DNA of 36,655 bases. Origin: Candidatus Methanobinarius endosymbioticus. Its GTDB lineage: Archaea > Methanobacteriota > Methanobacteria > Methanobacteriales > Methanobacteriaceae. The stretch spans positions 1-36,655 of the forward strand of contig NIZT01000028.1 of NCBI GenBank assembly GCA_003315655.1, written 5' to 3'. This document shows, in pieces, positions 18,994 to 29,000 of the stretch. Position numbers and translations under genes: made by a program. The notes under the pieces are model-generated. The model was not told where the DNA came from. It made no database searches and was given only the letters and a program-made list of their open reading frames with translations. Positions within the stretch are counted from its first letter, which is position 1. The number at the start of each line of letters is the position of its first letter.

Positions 18994-20199
18994 TTATTCT
19001 TCATTGAATATACATTTTAATGTTTTAATAACATCATAATCTTCTTCTTCAGCTGTTTTTTTCATGTTTGTAGATATATCATGAAATATTTTATTAACAA
19101 TAGATCTAGACATATTATCAATTATTTTTGTACTACCTTCTACATCAGAAAGCTTTGAAGTAGCTTTTTGGGCTTCTTTCATTCTAATATCTTCCATGGA
19201 TAATCTGATGTTAGCTAAAAGATTTTCTATTTCTAATAATTTAAATGAGTTGTTAAGAAGTTTAAATTCAGAATCAATTATTTTTTCTGCTTCTGTTACT
19301 TCATTTTCTCTTAATTTTTTATTTTTATCAGCTATTCCTCTAAGATCATCTATATTGAATAATTTAACTCCCAGTTCTTCAACATCTTCTTCTATATCTC
19401 GTGGGTTAGCTATATCGATCATAATAATGGGGGAGGCTTTTTCTGAGTTTATAATGTTTCCAATTCTTTCTTTAGTTAAAATACTATGTGGTGCTCCAGT
19501 AGCACTAATAATAACATCTGCACTTGGTAAATATTGGTTTAATTCATCAAAAAGAATAGTTTTTCCATTAAGTTCTTCAGCTAGTCTAACTGCTCTGTAA
19601 TAGGTTCTATTAGCAACAAAAATAGCTTTTAAATTTTTTTCTGAAAGAGCTTTAGCTACTAATTTTCCCATTTTCCCAGCACCAATTACCAGAACATGTT
19701 TATCTTCAAGATTTCCTAAATTTTCTTCAGCTAAATCAACAGCTGCAGATCCAATGGATACCGATCCTCGATTAATATTAGTTTTTTGTCTAACAACTTG
19801 ACCTACATGTATGGCTTTTGTAAAAAGAGTTTCTAATATTTTTCCACAATGATTTTCTTCCACACTCTTTTTTTTAGCACTTTTAATTTGACCTAATATT
19901 TGATCTTCACCGATTATCATAGATTCTAAACCAGAAGTCATTCTAAAGAGATGGATTATTGCAGTTTCATCGTAATGAATGATTATATTTTCATTTTCAG
20001 AGCTTAAATAATCATGTTCATAGCTACAGATATCAGTGTTGATATAATATTCATTTCTATTGCAAGTATCTATTTCAACATATTCTTGAATATCGAACTC
20101 TTCTTTTAATTTATTGAACAATTTTTTAAGGTCTTTAGCTGTATTTTCCATTGTTTCAATGTCAGCAATTTTGTGATCCACTCTTAGATTAATTATCAA
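18994..20199 (-). CDS. hemA: Glutamyl-tRNA reductase
   Basis: Reduces glutamyl-tRNA to glutamate-1-semialdehyde with NADPH, the first step of tetrapyrrole synthesis; in methanogens this leads to coenzyme F430, corrinoids and siroheme. Signatures are the active-site Cys46 in VEIDTCNRNEYY, the substrate-site segment GLESMIIGEDQILGQIK, the NADPH motif VLVIGAGKMGKLVAKAL, and a C-terminal helical dimerisation domain. At 401 residues it is full length. It starts at TTG, and the TTGA overlaps the stop of the upstream precorrin-2 dehydrogenase gene, with GGAGG before it, so the two are translationally coupled. Confidence 0.96.
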   Translation of the reverse strand: MIINLRVDHKIADIETMENTAKDLKKLFNKLKEEFDIQEYVEIDTCNRNEYYINTDICSYEHDYLSSENENIIIHYDETAIIHLFRMTSGLESMIIGEDQILGQIKSAKKKSVEENHCGKILETLFTKAIHVGQVVRQKTNINRGSVSIGSAAVDLAEENLGNLEDKHVLVIGAGKMGKLVAKALSEKNLKAIFVANRTYYRAVRLAEELNGKTILFDELNQYLPSADVIISATGAPHSILTKERIGNIINSEKASPIIMIDIANPRDIEEDVEELGVKLFNIDDLRGIADKNKKLRENEVTEAEKIIDSEFKLLNNSFKLLEIENLLANIRLSMEDIRMKEAQKATSKLSDVEGSTKIIDNMSRSIVNKIFHDISTNMKKTAEEEDYDVIKTLKCIFNEE

Positions 20200-20849
20200 T
20201 AATTTTCCTCCTTGATATTTTCTTTGGCATTTTTTACCATATTTTTGATATATATTTTAGCTTCTTCTAGTTTTTCTTCTTTAAGTAGATTTCTAATGTC
20301 TTCATTTTCAAGAATTTTATATAAATATTCTTTTCTAATTTTTTGATCTGTAATTTTTTCCTTTAAAATTGTTCTACTGTAATCTTGAAATTTAATTTGA
20401 AGTATATCTTCTCTTGAAATGGTATTTTGTATTTTTTTTCGAAGTTCACGACCCATTAAAGGACTTTTTCCATTGGTGAATATTGAAATTTGAATGTCTT
20501 CAATATAAAAACTTGTGGGAACAATAAGATCTCCTTTTTCTGGATAATCTGCTCTATTTAATAATTTTTCTCCACTTATGGATGACACATATTCATTTAA
20601 ATCTTGATCTCCACTAGCTATTATTACAATATCTGCCCATTCAACAAGTTTTTTATAACTAGTTTCAGAGTTGTCTTTTTCCAACATAGCTCCTTTGTCT
20701 AAAAGATTTTGAGAAATATTTTTTCCAGATAATATAACATTAGAACCACTTTCAAGGAATTTTTCTGCTCTTCGTGTTGCAACTTCCCCCGTTCCTAATA
20801 TGAATACATTTTTTCTACTAGTATCTAAGAAAAGTGAAGTCCATTTCAT
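20196..20849 (-). CDS. Precorrin-2 dehydrogenase / siroheme synthase-type (CysG-N/Met8-like)
   Basis: Oxidises precorrin-2 to sirohydrochlorin, the branch compound for F430, cobamides and siroheme. The N-terminal Rossmann motif is VFILGTGEVATRRAEKFLESG. VEWADIVIIASGDQDLN and the conserved VPTSFYIEDIQISIFTNGKSPLM follow, with a small helical C-terminal domain. The length of 217 residues matches the stand-alone dehydrogenase without the methyltransferase half of bacterial CysG. It is the first gene of an operon with hemA (4-bp overlap). The GAGG ribosome-binding site supports the ATG. Confidence 0.92.
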   Translation of the reverse strand: MKWTSLFLDTSRKNVFILGTGEVATRRAEKFLESGSNVILSGKNISQNLLDKGAMLEKDNSETSYKKLVEWADIVIIASGDQDLNEYVSSISGEKLLNRADYPEKGDLIVPTSFYIEDIQISIFTNGKSPLMGRELRKKIQNTISREDILQIKFQDYSRTILKEKITDQKIRKEYLYKILENEDIRNLLKEEKLEEAKIYIKNMVKNAKENIKEENY

Positions 20850-20995
20850 ATAAAAACCTCAATGATAATGATTAAATAGCTTATTCATATTTTCTATTAT
20901 TGATTTAATTATTTTACATTTATTAGATTATATTTATTATATCTTTTTTAATATAATATATGAAAAATAGTAAAAAGAAAAAGTAATTTAATAGT

Positions 20996-21478
20996 TTATT
21001 CAGAATTTTCTAAAGATTTCATTTTAAGTAATTTCATAGTCATTCTTAAATCGTTATCACAATCATGGAGAACTTTAGTTGCTTCTTCATTACTTATTGA
21101 AAATGCCTCTGCAAGTGCATTGATATTTTCTTCACTAGCTTCTACACCATTACCTGCTAATAATTCAGATAATTGTTTTTTAAGAGTTAAATATCCGTCT
21201 ACACTCATATCTATATTTCTTAGCACCCTATCTCTAAGTGGACATGGTTTTGATGTTTTACAACACCAGACTAATGATCCAAAGCAAGTTCCTGCTCCTT
21301 CACCTAGTCTTGTTTTTTTTGCAAAGTCCTCTTTGATATCCATATATTCTTGAGGGCTTAATTTCACATCGTCTAGAGCATGTAATATTGGGCAAGGTTT
21401 TATTGGTGGGCAACAAAATGTCAATGCTCTACTATCTCCGCCTCTACACACATGTGATGGTGCATCGTCCCATACCAT
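20996..21478 (-). CDS. Methanogenesis marker protein 9
   Basis: A small Cys-rich protein of the methanogen-restricted marker 9 family. The eight family cysteines are all visible: Cys11 in HVCRGGD; Cys22, 23 and 29 in FCCPPIKPC; Cys65 in GTCFGS; and Cys72, 73 and 79 in WCCKTSKPC. They suggest a metal or Fe-S site. The last 45 residues form a predicted helical extension (from [11 protein letters not shown]). In some methanogens this domain is fused behind a nifR3-like TIM barrel; here that barrel is a separate gene at 23573-24313. GGAGGATT precedes the ATG. The biochemical role is unknown. Confidence 0.9.
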   Translation of the reverse strand: MVWDDAPSHVCRGGDSRALTFCCPPIKPCPILHALDDVKLSPQEYMDIKEDFAKKTRLGEGAGTCFGSLVWCCKTSKPCPLRDRVLRNIDMSVDGYLTLKKQLSELLAGNGVEASEENINALAEAFSISNEEATKVLHDCDNDLRMTMKLLKMKSLENSE

Positions 21479-21698
21479 TAATAATCCTCCAATGATAATT
21501 ATATTTTTAATTTTTAAACTAAATTATAATGATTAATTGTATTAATAATAACAATATCATACAAAAATTTATGCAACAAATAATATGTAATTTTAAGATA
21601 TTATTGAAGATACTATATTGATAATATATTATATTTATAGTATTGCTTTATTATTTTAATTTTACTCTTTTAAATATTAAATTAATTTAGCTAGTAGA

Positions 21699-23288
21699 TT
21701 AATTTAACATTTTTTCTTCTTCTTCAGGAGTTAATTCTTTTACAATATCTTCTGGTTCTCCTATTTTGAGGATTTTTCCTCCTCTCATCAATGCAGTTGT
21801 ATCACAAACATCGATAACAAAATCCATATCATGAGATATAATAATAAATGTTTGTTCTAATTCTTCTCTTGCTTTTAAAATGGAATCAGTAACTTGAACT
21901 CTTGTGATAGGGTCCATTGTACCAGTTGGTTCATCTAATATTACAATATTAGGTTCTTTAATTAAGACCTGTGCAATAGCTACTCTATGTCTTTCTCCAC
22001 CACTAAGTTCATTAGGTTTTTTATTTAAAATAGTAGCTGCATGTTCATCATCAAATCCCACGGCATTTAATGTGTGAATAGCTTTCATTTTAGCAAATTC
22101 TGCAGGAAGATTCAAACTTATAGACTCGGTTAAATTTTCAAGCACTGATCTATATGGATATAGTGAATATTCTTGGTGAAGTAAACTAATATAAGGGATT
22201 ACTCTTCCTCTACCAATAGGACCTTTCTGTATCATATCTATCCAATCATCACCCAGTTTAATTTTTATTTCTCCGCCACTAGGTTCAGTTAATCCAATTA
22301 ACATCCGAGATAATGTGGTTTTTCCAGAACCACTAAGTCCTACAATTCCAAAGATTTCACTTTGTTTTATGTTTAAATCCACACCATCAACAGCTTTTAT
22401 GACTCCTCTTTCAATAGAATAATAATGTTTTTCAACATTTTCTATTTCTATTACTGATCCTCCATATTCCACGTCATCTACTTTTTTAGGTAGTGGAACA
22501 GTATCTAAGAAATTTTTCACTACTTGATTAGCTGGACCTTTTTCAATAATTTCTCCTTTATCTAACCATATAACTTGATCAGCAAGTTTATTCATTACTT
22601 CTGGCCAGTGAGAAGTAATTACCATAGTAATGCCTTTATTTTTAACTCCATTTATAAGAGTTTGGTGAAGATATTCTGCTGTTTGAGGGTCTAATGTTCC
22701 TGTTGGTTCATCAGCTAAAAATAACATAGGTTCTTTAGCCATTTGTCTTGCAAGAACAACTCGTTGTTTTTCCCCTCCACTTAAATCACGAGCAACATGT
22801 GTAATCCTATGGCTCATTTGAACCATTTCAAGAAGATCTAAAGCTTTGTAAAGGTTTTCTTTATATTCTCCACCTTCCATTGCTCTTAAAACATTTTCGA
22901 TTACAGCTTCTCTTTCATAAAGAGCAAAATTTCTCTGTAACATTATAGCAATTCTTTTTCGAATTTCTGCAAAATCCTTTCTATCAGCATTCCAAAAATC
23001 TACAGTTTTAACTTCAAGTTTGCCTCCACAATTACAAGATTCTCCTACTTTGGATGGAAGTTCAACATGTAGACAGTTATTACAGACAGCTATGTTAAAA
23101 ATCATTTCTCCGCTATCTGGTTTGTATTCTTTGGTTCCTCGAAGCATATTTATTAGTACTGATTTTCCAGATCCACTTCTACCAAGAATTCCAAGAACAC
23201 TTCCTTCTTCAATGTTGACATTCAAATCTTTGAGAACTTCAACCCCATTGAATGTTTTTGTAATATTTTTAAGCTCTATAAAAGACAT
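21699..23288 (-). CDS. atwA: Methyl-coenzyme M reductase component A2 (AtwA)
   Basis: A cytoplasmic ATP-binding protein with two ABC modules, part of the ATP-dependent system that reductively activates methyl-coenzyme M reductase. Module 1 has Walker A GRSGSGKS (about 36-43) and the signature LSGGEKQRV. Inside it is the AtwA-specific four-Cys insert (CNNC at 69-72 and CNC at 85-87), a likely metal site. Module 2 has Walker [10 protein letters not shown] and LSGGERHRV. Both Walker B/D-loop regions ([20 protein letters not shown]) are intact. There are no membrane segments, so it is not a transporter. GGTGTATAT precedes the ATG. Its neighbours marker 9 and the nifR3-like gene fit a methanogenesis role. 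Confidence 0.95.
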   Translation of the reverse strand: MSFIELKNITKTFNGVEVLKDLNVNIEEGSVLGILGRSGSGKSVLINMLRGTKEYKPDSGEMIFNIAVCNNCLHVELPSKVGESCNCGGKLEVKTVDFWNADRKDFAEIRKRIAIMLQRNFALYEREAVIENVLRAMEGGEYKENLYKALDLLEMVQMSHRITHVARDLSGGEKQRVVLARQMAKEPMLFLADEPTGTLDPQTAEYLHQTLINGVKNKGITMVITSHWPEVMNKLADQVIWLDKGEIIEKGPANQVVKNFLDTVPLPKKVDDVEYGGSVIEIENVEKHYYSIERGVIKAVDGVDLNIKQSEIFGIVGLSGSGKTTLSRMLIGLTEPSGGEIKIKLGDDWIDMIQKGPIGRGRVIPYISLLHQEYSLYPYRSVLENLTESISLNLPAEFAKMKAIHTLNAVGFDDEHAATILNKKPNELSGGERHRVAIAQVLIKEPNIVILDEPTGTMDPITRVQVTDSILKAREELEQTFIIISHDMDFVIDVCDTTALMRGGKILKIGEPEDIVKELTPEEEEKMLN

Positions 23289-23572
23289 ATATACACCTTA
23301 AAGAATTAAATTGATTATTAGATTAGCAATGTATTAATTATATATTTAATATCCAATTTATAAGATTTAATAATATAATTATCGTTATATTTATTTTATT
23401 TTCCTGAATTTAATCTTTTTAATCTTAATATTATAATATTCTCATTGTATCATTTAAAACTAATGTTTCTTTCAAATTTTTTTAATAAATTATGATAATT
23501 TTATAAATTCATATTAATAATTTCATTTAATCATTGTAATTTTATATATTATTTTTTTAATTTTATTTTAAA

Positions 23573-24313
23573 TTATATTTTTGAAATATCAAAATTTAAT
23601 TTTCCATTAATAGCTGCTCTTGCAACTGATATTCCAGATGCTCCTGCATCTAACATTTCTTTTCCTCTTTTCACGTCTACAATTGAATTATTTCCTATGA
23701 TAAATATTTCGGTATTTTCAGAAATTTCTCTGATAATATTCAAATCAGCTTCTAGATGACCTGGTTTGATTGCATCAATATGTAAGTAATCAACACCAGT
23801 ATTTTCAATTTTTTTAGCAATTTTTAAATCATCTACTCCATTCACGTTAGCTCTCATTTTAACAGAAACTTTTTTATTTGGATTTATTCCATCAACAACT
23901 TTTTTAGTAAAATTAGCTAACTTATGAGGAGATTGGAGCATTTGTTGCCCACAATTGATTTTTAAAAGTTCTTCTTGTCTACAGTGGCTATTTATTTCAA
24001 TTATATCTAGATTAATTATATCACTGATAGCTATGATTGATTCTGGAGAGATAGCACGTAAATTCAGAGAAACTTTAATATGGGGGTATCTCTTTTTAAT
24101 TATATTAACTTCATTTTCTATGACAGAATATAATTTTTCTAGTTCTATATCAAATTCATTTCTTCCTCTTTCAAGAATTTTTTTACCAGCAGCTATTGTT
24201 TCTGAATCTGCATTATACCCTCCAATGCTTACAACATCAAAACCATAAGGTATTAACTTTAATGCAAATTTTCCATCTGTTATTCCTGCCATTGGTGCAA
24301 GTACTTTAATAAT
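23573..24313 (-). CDS. nifR3/Dus-like TIM-barrel protein, probable ATT start
   Basis: A flavin-type TIM barrel of the dihydrouridine-synthase/nifR3 superfamily; methanogens carry this form linked to marker 9. Motifs are PMAGITDGKFAL, VSIGGYNAD, VKMRANVNGVDD, YLHIDAIKPGH and GISVARAAINGK. The first ATG (24292) lies inside the conserved VLAPMAGITD segment, so the true N-terminus is upstream. The only candidate with a correctly spaced GGAG ribosome-binding site is ATT at 24311-24313, giving IIKVLAPMAG. No ATG, GTG or TTG is in frame before the upstream stop. It is either a rare ATT start or an ATG-to-ATT mutation. Whether it modifies tRNA is unknown. Confidence 0.8.
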   Translation of the reverse strand: MIKVLAPMAGITDGKFALKLIPYGFDVVSIGGYNADSETIAAGKKILERGRNEFDIELEKLYSVIENEVNIIKKRYPHIKVSLNLRAISPESIIAISDIINLDIIEINSHCRQEELLKINCGQQMLQSPHKLANFTKKVVDGINPNKKVSVKMRANVNGVDDLKIAKKIENTGVDYLHIDAIKPGHLEADLNIIREISENTEIFIIGNNSIVDVKRGKEMLDAGASGISVARAAINGKLNFDISKI

Positions 24314-24670
24314 TTTATCTCCTTCTAATCTAATAAACTCTTAATATATTAAAACTCACTTTAAATATATACTATTAAAATATATTAATTCATTATAAAA
24401 TTGTTATAATAAACACAGATAATTAATAAATCAATAAAATAAATGAACCTAATAAAATTTAATTATTGGTAACTTTTAATGTATGATAAATAAATAATTA
24501 ATAATAAAAAGAACAGTAGTGTTTAAGGTGAATAATAATTTATTTAATTATTAATGAATTCAAATAATTATTATATTGAAATATAGTTTAATAAAGTAAT
24601 ATGTTAAATTAATTGATTAACATATTTAACCAATTGTTTTTTTCATCTGTTCTTTAAAATATAAAGTGAT
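24314..24670. other. AT-rich intergenic region
   Basis: Between GTP cyclohydrolase III and the TIM-barrel gene. It contains that gene's ribosome-binding site near 24318-24323 and a GGTGAATAATAATTT string on the + strand at about 24529 that leads only to a very short ORF. I see nothing else. Confidence 0.45.
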
Positions 24671-25432
24671 TTAGTTTTTTTTTTCTAAAACATAAACCAA
24701 TTCTTCGTTGTTACCTTCTCTAATTTCTTCTAAACCTAAATCACCCATATAAGCAGCATCTTCGGCGTTATCACTTCGTCCAACACCTGCTTTAAGAGCT
24801 ATATCTATTTCATCATCGATTTCTTCTAATATTTTCATTAATTCTTCAGTTCCTAATTCATTACAAGGTGACATGAAGTTATCTCCGCCAATGAAAAATA
24901 ATAATGCTCCTTTTTCGATTAATTTTGTCATAAGATAATGTTGAGCTTTATTTACAAGAAAATTTGTATCAAATGCAGGAATTATATCAGTTAAAGAATC
25001 TGTAACTCCATTTATATCAATATGTGCCATTTGAACAAAGCTATCTTCTGGTTTTACTAATGAATCTATAGCTAATATTTCTTTTCTTTCTGCAGCTTGA
25101 GCTCCTCCTTTATTTTGAAGAACTTCAGTAGCTATTTTTTGAGCTTCATATGGTGTTTTTGCGGTTCCAACACCCATACTAATTGTTATAGGATATCTAT
25201 TTCTTATAGACCTTTGAATTCTCATATGATCTTCTTCATTAAGTCCATTAGTCACTGCAAGCATATTATCAAATCTTGTATAAAATACAAGTCCTTTTTT
25301 CATAGCTATTTGCCTTTGGACATCTGCAAATAATTCAGCTTGCAAAATCTGCAAATCTGATTCATTACAAGGATTTGGAGTAACTGTCCATGGACCATAG
25401 TTATCAATCTGAATTAATGTCATTTGTATCAT
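24671..25432 (-). CDS. arfA: GTP cyclohydrolase III (archaeal)
   Basis: The archaeal GTP cyclohydrolase that forms 2-amino-5-formylamino-6-ribosylamino-pyrimidinone phosphate, the first intermediate of riboflavin and coenzyme F420 (deazaflavin) synthesis. The N-terminal [14 protein letters not shown], central [37 protein letters not shown] and [10 protein letters not shown] correspond to the duplicated nucleotide-cyclase-like fold with its metal-binding Asp residues. I start at ATG 25432 ([10 protein letters not shown]). An in-frame GTG at 25444 is part of the AGGTG ribosome-binding site and is unlikely to be used. It shares strand and cofactor theme with CofD upstream. Confidence 0.93.
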   Translation of the reverse strand: MIQMTLIQIDNYGPWTVTPNPCNESDLQILQAELFADVQRQIAMKKGLVFYTRFDNMLAVTNGLNEEDHMRIQRSIRNRYPITISMGVGTAKTPYEAQKIATEVLQNKGGAQAAERKEILAIDSLVKPEDSFVQMAHIDINGVTDSLTDIIPAFDTNFLVNKAQHYLMTKLIEKGALLFFIGGDNFMSPCNELGTEELMKILEEIDDEIDIALKAGVGRSDNAEDAAYMGDLGLEEIREGNNEELVYVLEKKN

Positions 25433-25705
25433 ATTATTTTTCACCTAAATATTTCAAATAAAATATCCTATTAAGCCTTTATCATTGTTACTTAAATATA
25501 TTTTTATATATTTCTCAATTTATATAAAAATTATATAATTACTACAAAAAATTTTTATAATTATATAAATACTTTATAATCTTTAATAATTTTATATAAT
25601 TTTTATTTATAATTAATAACTATATAAAACAACTAATTAATCAATAAAATGTATTTTAAATGATTCAAATCAATCTTGATTAACATAGATTAATCTATTA
25701 AACAA

Positions 25706-26602
25706 TTAATCTAATATAATCTCAGCTAAATTTATTTTGTCCTCTAAGTTTTTCATATTGGTATTAGTAGGGATTACTTCTTTTACTATTTCTTCTATTT
25801 TTTCTTTTAAATTTTTATCAATATCATCTATTATGAATTTATCTAAAAAGTTTTTATATATAGATGCTACACCAAAAGCAGACACTTCATAATTCATCGA
25901 GTTCATAAATTTTCCAGCAGGACCACTTACAGGAGTATTTCCAATTATTGGAGAAATAGCTACTACATAATTATTATTTAAAGCTTTTTCAACTCCTTCG
26001 AGAGTTATTATTGGGAGAATAGAAGTAATTGGGTTTGAAGGGCCAATGATAATCATTTCTGAATTTTCAATGGTTTCAATGAGATTAGGAGCAGGATTTA
26101 GTTTTGTATAAGCAACACTTATTACATCTGGTTTGGTTTGATGTTTTATTAAAAAATCATGAAATTCAAGTTTACCAATATTAGTATTTACAGTTATTTG
26201 GGAGTGTTCATCACTCATAGGGATTATTTTTGATTTTACTCCCATTTTTCGCCGTTGAATGTCAACAGCTTTACTAAGTCCATATTTTTCCATAAGAATA
26301 GTTTTTTGTATTTTTGTAGCTCTATCCTGATCCCCTATTCTGAGAAGTTCGTGGCAATCTAATTTTGCAAGAGTTTCATTGGTAATAAATGTATCTTCTT
26401 TGATTCCATACCATGTTTCATCATTGATTTTATCAGCTAAAGTATAAAGAACAGTATCAATATCAGCAGCTACATAAACACCAGAAAAATAATCATTTTC
26501 AACAGTATTAACAATAATATTCAAATCTTCTGGGTCATGAATATTTTTTATACCTTGAATTAATTTTGGAGTCCCAGTTCCTCCAGATAATATACTAATC
26601 AA
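25706..26602 (-). CDS. cofD: 2-phospho-L-lactate transferase (F420 synthesis)
   Basis: CofD joins the phospholactyl group from its guanylated donor to the deazaflavin Fo, making F420-0. The N-terminus has the family motif [15 protein letters not shown]. The following [27 protein letters not shown]-type segment and [10 protein letters not shown] are typical of the donor- and Fo-binding residues. [16 protein letters not shown] is also conserved. At 298 residues it is full length. It starts at TTG. With GTP cyclohydrolase III next to it, two steps of F420 synthesis lie together. Confidence 0.95.
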   Translation of the reverse strand: MISILSGGTGTPKLIQGIKNIHDPEDLNIIVNTVENDYFSGVYVAADIDTVLYTLADKINDETWYGIKEDTFITNETLAKLDCHELLRIGDQDRATKIQKTILMEKYGLSKAVDIQRRKMGVKSKIIPMSDEHSQITVNTNIGKLEFHDFLIKHQTKPDVISVAYTKLNPAPNLIETIENSEMIIIGPSNPITSILPIITLEGVEKALNNNYVVAISPIIGNTPVSGPAGKFMNSMNYEVSAFGVASIYKNFLDKFIIDDIDKNLKEKIEEIVKEVIPTNTNMKNLEDKINLAEIILD

Positions 26603-26963
26603 ATCAATAACCTTTTTTTATTGATATATTCATTTTTCATTTGTGTTATTTGTTATTTATATATTAATTAACATTATAATACACTATTTTAGGTTGTATT
26701 TTTAGGCTTATATAATTTTATATTTGATTTTAACTTTAAATATAATTTTATAATTATAAGAAAATTTTTTACTATCAATATATTTATTATTTTTTCAAAT
26801 ACTCAAAAATTTCTTGATTTAATAAACTATATTATTATCATTAATAATAATTTTTTAAGTATTATTTTTTCAATTATCTTTAAATATTTTTTTCACTGTA
26901 TATAGTAGAATATATCTAGAATTGAAATAGAAATATTAAAAATTAGATTTAAAAATAGAGATA

Positions 26964-27016
26964 GAGGTTGCAATGATTATTTTGTTTAGAAAAATAAGTT
27001 CTTATCAAACAACCTC
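26964..27016. repeat. Hairpin-forming segment GAGGTTG...CAACCTC
   Basis: GAGGTTG (26964-26970) and CAACCTC (27010-27016) are perfect inverted copies. Inside, ATAAG-TT-CTTAT (26994-27005) is a smaller one. The GC-richer string CGGCACACTAGC follows directly. It may belong to the same unknown element as the structure at 27124-27236. Confidence 0.45.
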
Positions 27017-27123
27017 CGGCACACTAGCTTTTTACACAATTAATATCTTATTATTCATAAGATATATATTTTTCTATTTTTATTATAATAATATTAATAT
27101 CTTATAAAAAACATAATATTTTT

Positions 27124-27236
27124 GCAGTATCACCAACTTGAAACTGTTGATTATTTTATTGGAGAAGGCACACAGCTATTACACTTAGTCAACTGCCCTT
27201 CTCACAAATTTTGAGGAATACTTGGTGGTGAACTGC
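27124..27236. ncRNA. Candidate structured RNA or element end, unassigned
   Basis: Two nested stems can form. The outer pairs GCAGT-a-TCACC (27124-27134) with GGTGAACTGC (27227-27236): 10 bp and one bulged A. The inner pairs GAGAAGGCA (27162-27170) with TGCCCTTCTC (27194-27203): 9 bp and one bulged C, closing a 23-base loop. In genomes this AT-rich, GC-rich patches outside genes are often structured RNAs. I recognise no tRNA, SRP, RNase P or C/D-box pattern, and it could instead be a mobile-element remnant. The strand is not determined. Confidence 0.3.
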
Positions 27237-27313
27237 ACTTTTATATTTATTTGACGAATTATTGATATTTATGGCTAAAATATAAGTTATTCCAGTAAAT
27301 TAACTTTCATTCA

Positions 27314-28747
27314 TCATTTTTTGAAAAAATTAAACTCTTCTTTCTTTATTCCTTTTATTAAAAATAAAACTCCGAAGTAAATAGCTACAGCCAATAATAT
27401 TGTGATTAAAACATTTATAATTCCACTTGGATTCATAATCCACACAAATATTCCCATAATAGCTGCAGAAATAATAGTTTTTATCAATGATTTATATTCA
27501 AATGGAAGCTCTAAATATTTTCTACTATGATATCCTGTAATTAAGAAAGCTATAATATAACATATTAATGTAACTAATGAAGCTCCAATTATACCAATAT
27601 AAGGCACTGCAATAATATTGAATATAACATTTAAAACTCCAACAAGAATCCAAATTTTTCCTAATATTTTTGTTTTTTTCTCTAGAATCAATATATTATT
27701 GGTTATTCCATATATTCCCATAAATACTGCTCCTAAACATACAAATGGTGTAATAAGATAACCATTAAGAGCTATTTCAGGAGTTGAAATAATCATCAAT
27801 AATGATTTTGAAAGAAGAGAAAGTCCAACAGCTGCAGGAATAGTTATTATAAGAAAATATTTCATCGAATATTTAAGAAAACGATTTACTTGATTTAAAT
27901 CTCCTGCTTCAAAATATTTAGGGAGAACTGCTGGAAGAAGAAGCGCAAAAGGAGATAAAAACATAAGAAGAATACTTCCAAGTGCATAACTTGGGGAATA
28001 ATATCCTACAGCTGCTGAACCTAAAAATATTCCAATTACATATTTATCACTAGAATCAACTACCCATGATGAAATATTGTTAGGTATTGTAGGCATAGCA
28101 AATTCTAATTCTTCTTTAAGATTTTTAAATTTGGGTATAGCGAATCCTAAATATCCTCCAATCATTAGGACCATAATAATGAATACTGCTAGATAACCAA
28201 CAAGAAGTCCCATCACAACGGTTTCAATACTATGTCCATTTAAAGCTAAATAAGAACTCAAGATAACTCCAATATAACTTTGTAATATTAAAAATAAAGA
28301 ATATCTTTTGATCTGTTGAAATGTTCTAAAAAAGCTAATAAGCATCAAATTCATACAAGCAAAAAAGGAGGTAATAGCTACAATATAAAGTACATTCATA
28401 TTTCCTTCAAAAAGAGAATTTGCTATTGGAGTTTTGAAAACAAATAACATCAATGAGATAAGTAAACTTGAAGCAAATACAACAGCTAGCATCGAATAAA
28501 AAGACTCTTTAATATTTGATTTATTAGTTTCAGCAGATAAAAATCTCACCATAGTATAAGGGAGTCCAAAATTAGCTATATTTGGTATTAAAGCTATTGT
28601 TGTATTAACTTGTGCCCATATTCCATAATCAGCAACTGAAAAGTTTTTAGTTATTATTGGAATAAAAATAAGTCCACTTAGGGAAATAAGTAGGTTTGAT
28701 ATTCCAACAAGTCCAATTCTTTGGACAAAACGTTTATATTCGTTCAT
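27314..28747 (-). CDS. Polysaccharide flippase (Wzx/MATE-like, MOP superfamily)
   Basis: A 477-residue integral membrane protein with about 12-14 hydrophobic helices that probably flips lipid-linked oligosaccharides across the membrane. Typical features are the N-terminal KRFVQRIGLVGISNLLISLS, the conserved FSVADYGIWAQVNT loop after helix 2, and NISSWVVDSSDKYVIGIFLG in the middle. GGTGAATTA precedes the ATG. It follows the capsule-type transferase gene at 29001-30560 on the same strand, which supports a shared surface-glycan pathway. The substrate cannot be told. Confidence 0.9.
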   Translation of the reverse strand: MNEYKRFVQRIGLVGISNLLISLSGLIFIPIITKNFSVADYGIWAQVNTTIALIPNIANFGLPYTMVRFLSAETNKSNIKESFYSMLAVVFASSLLISLMLFVFKTPIANSLFEGNMNVLYIVAITSFFACMNLMLISFFRTFQQIKRYSLFLILQSYIGVILSSYLALNGHSIETVVMGLLVGYLAVFIIMVLMIGGYLGFAIPKFKNLKEELEFAMPTIPNNISSWVVDSSDKYVIGIFLGSAAVGYYSPSYALGSILLMFLSPFALLLPAVLPKYFEAGDLNQVNRFLKYSMKYFLIITIPAAVGLSLLSKSLLMIISTPEIALNGYLITPFVCLGAVFMGIYGITNNILILEKKTKILGKIWILVGVLNVIFNIIAVPYIGIIGASLVTLICYIIAFLITGYHSRKYLELPFEYKSLIKTIISAAIMGIFVWIMNPSGIINVLITILLAVAIYFGVLFLIKGIKKEEFNFFKK

Positions 28748-29000
28748 TAATTCACCAATAGCTTAAAATTAGTATAGACTTTAAAATTAAATAGATTTAC
28801 AATATTGTTATAATATTTAAATATAAATTATCATCTATAAATAACAATATGGAGTATTTGATAAATAATATATATATAATATGCATAAATAATTTAATCT
28901 TTCTATAATGTTATTTTTTATTCTTTAAGTATTTTTATTCTTATTATTAGTATTGTTACTATTTTTCAGTATTATTATTTTAGTATTACTATTTCAGTAT

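Larger units (their letters stand above)
26603..27313. other. Long non-coding region between CofD and a flippase gene
   Basis: 711 bases with no protein gene. Most is A+T-rich, but 26960-27030 and 27120-27240 are clearly richer in G and C and can fold (separate entries). A short hairpin-forming string, ATATCTTAT-TATTC-ATAAGATAT, lies at about 27044-27066 between them. Confidence 0.6.

Noticed and set aside
21699-23288. Membrane ABC transporter ATPase
   Set aside because: Double-ABC layout with the four-Cys insert and methanogenesis neighbours identifies AtwA; no permease gene is nearby.
27124-27236. Known riboswitch or C/D-box RNA
   Set aside because: No C and D boxes or recognisable riboswitch core; only generic stems are visible, so it is left unassigned.
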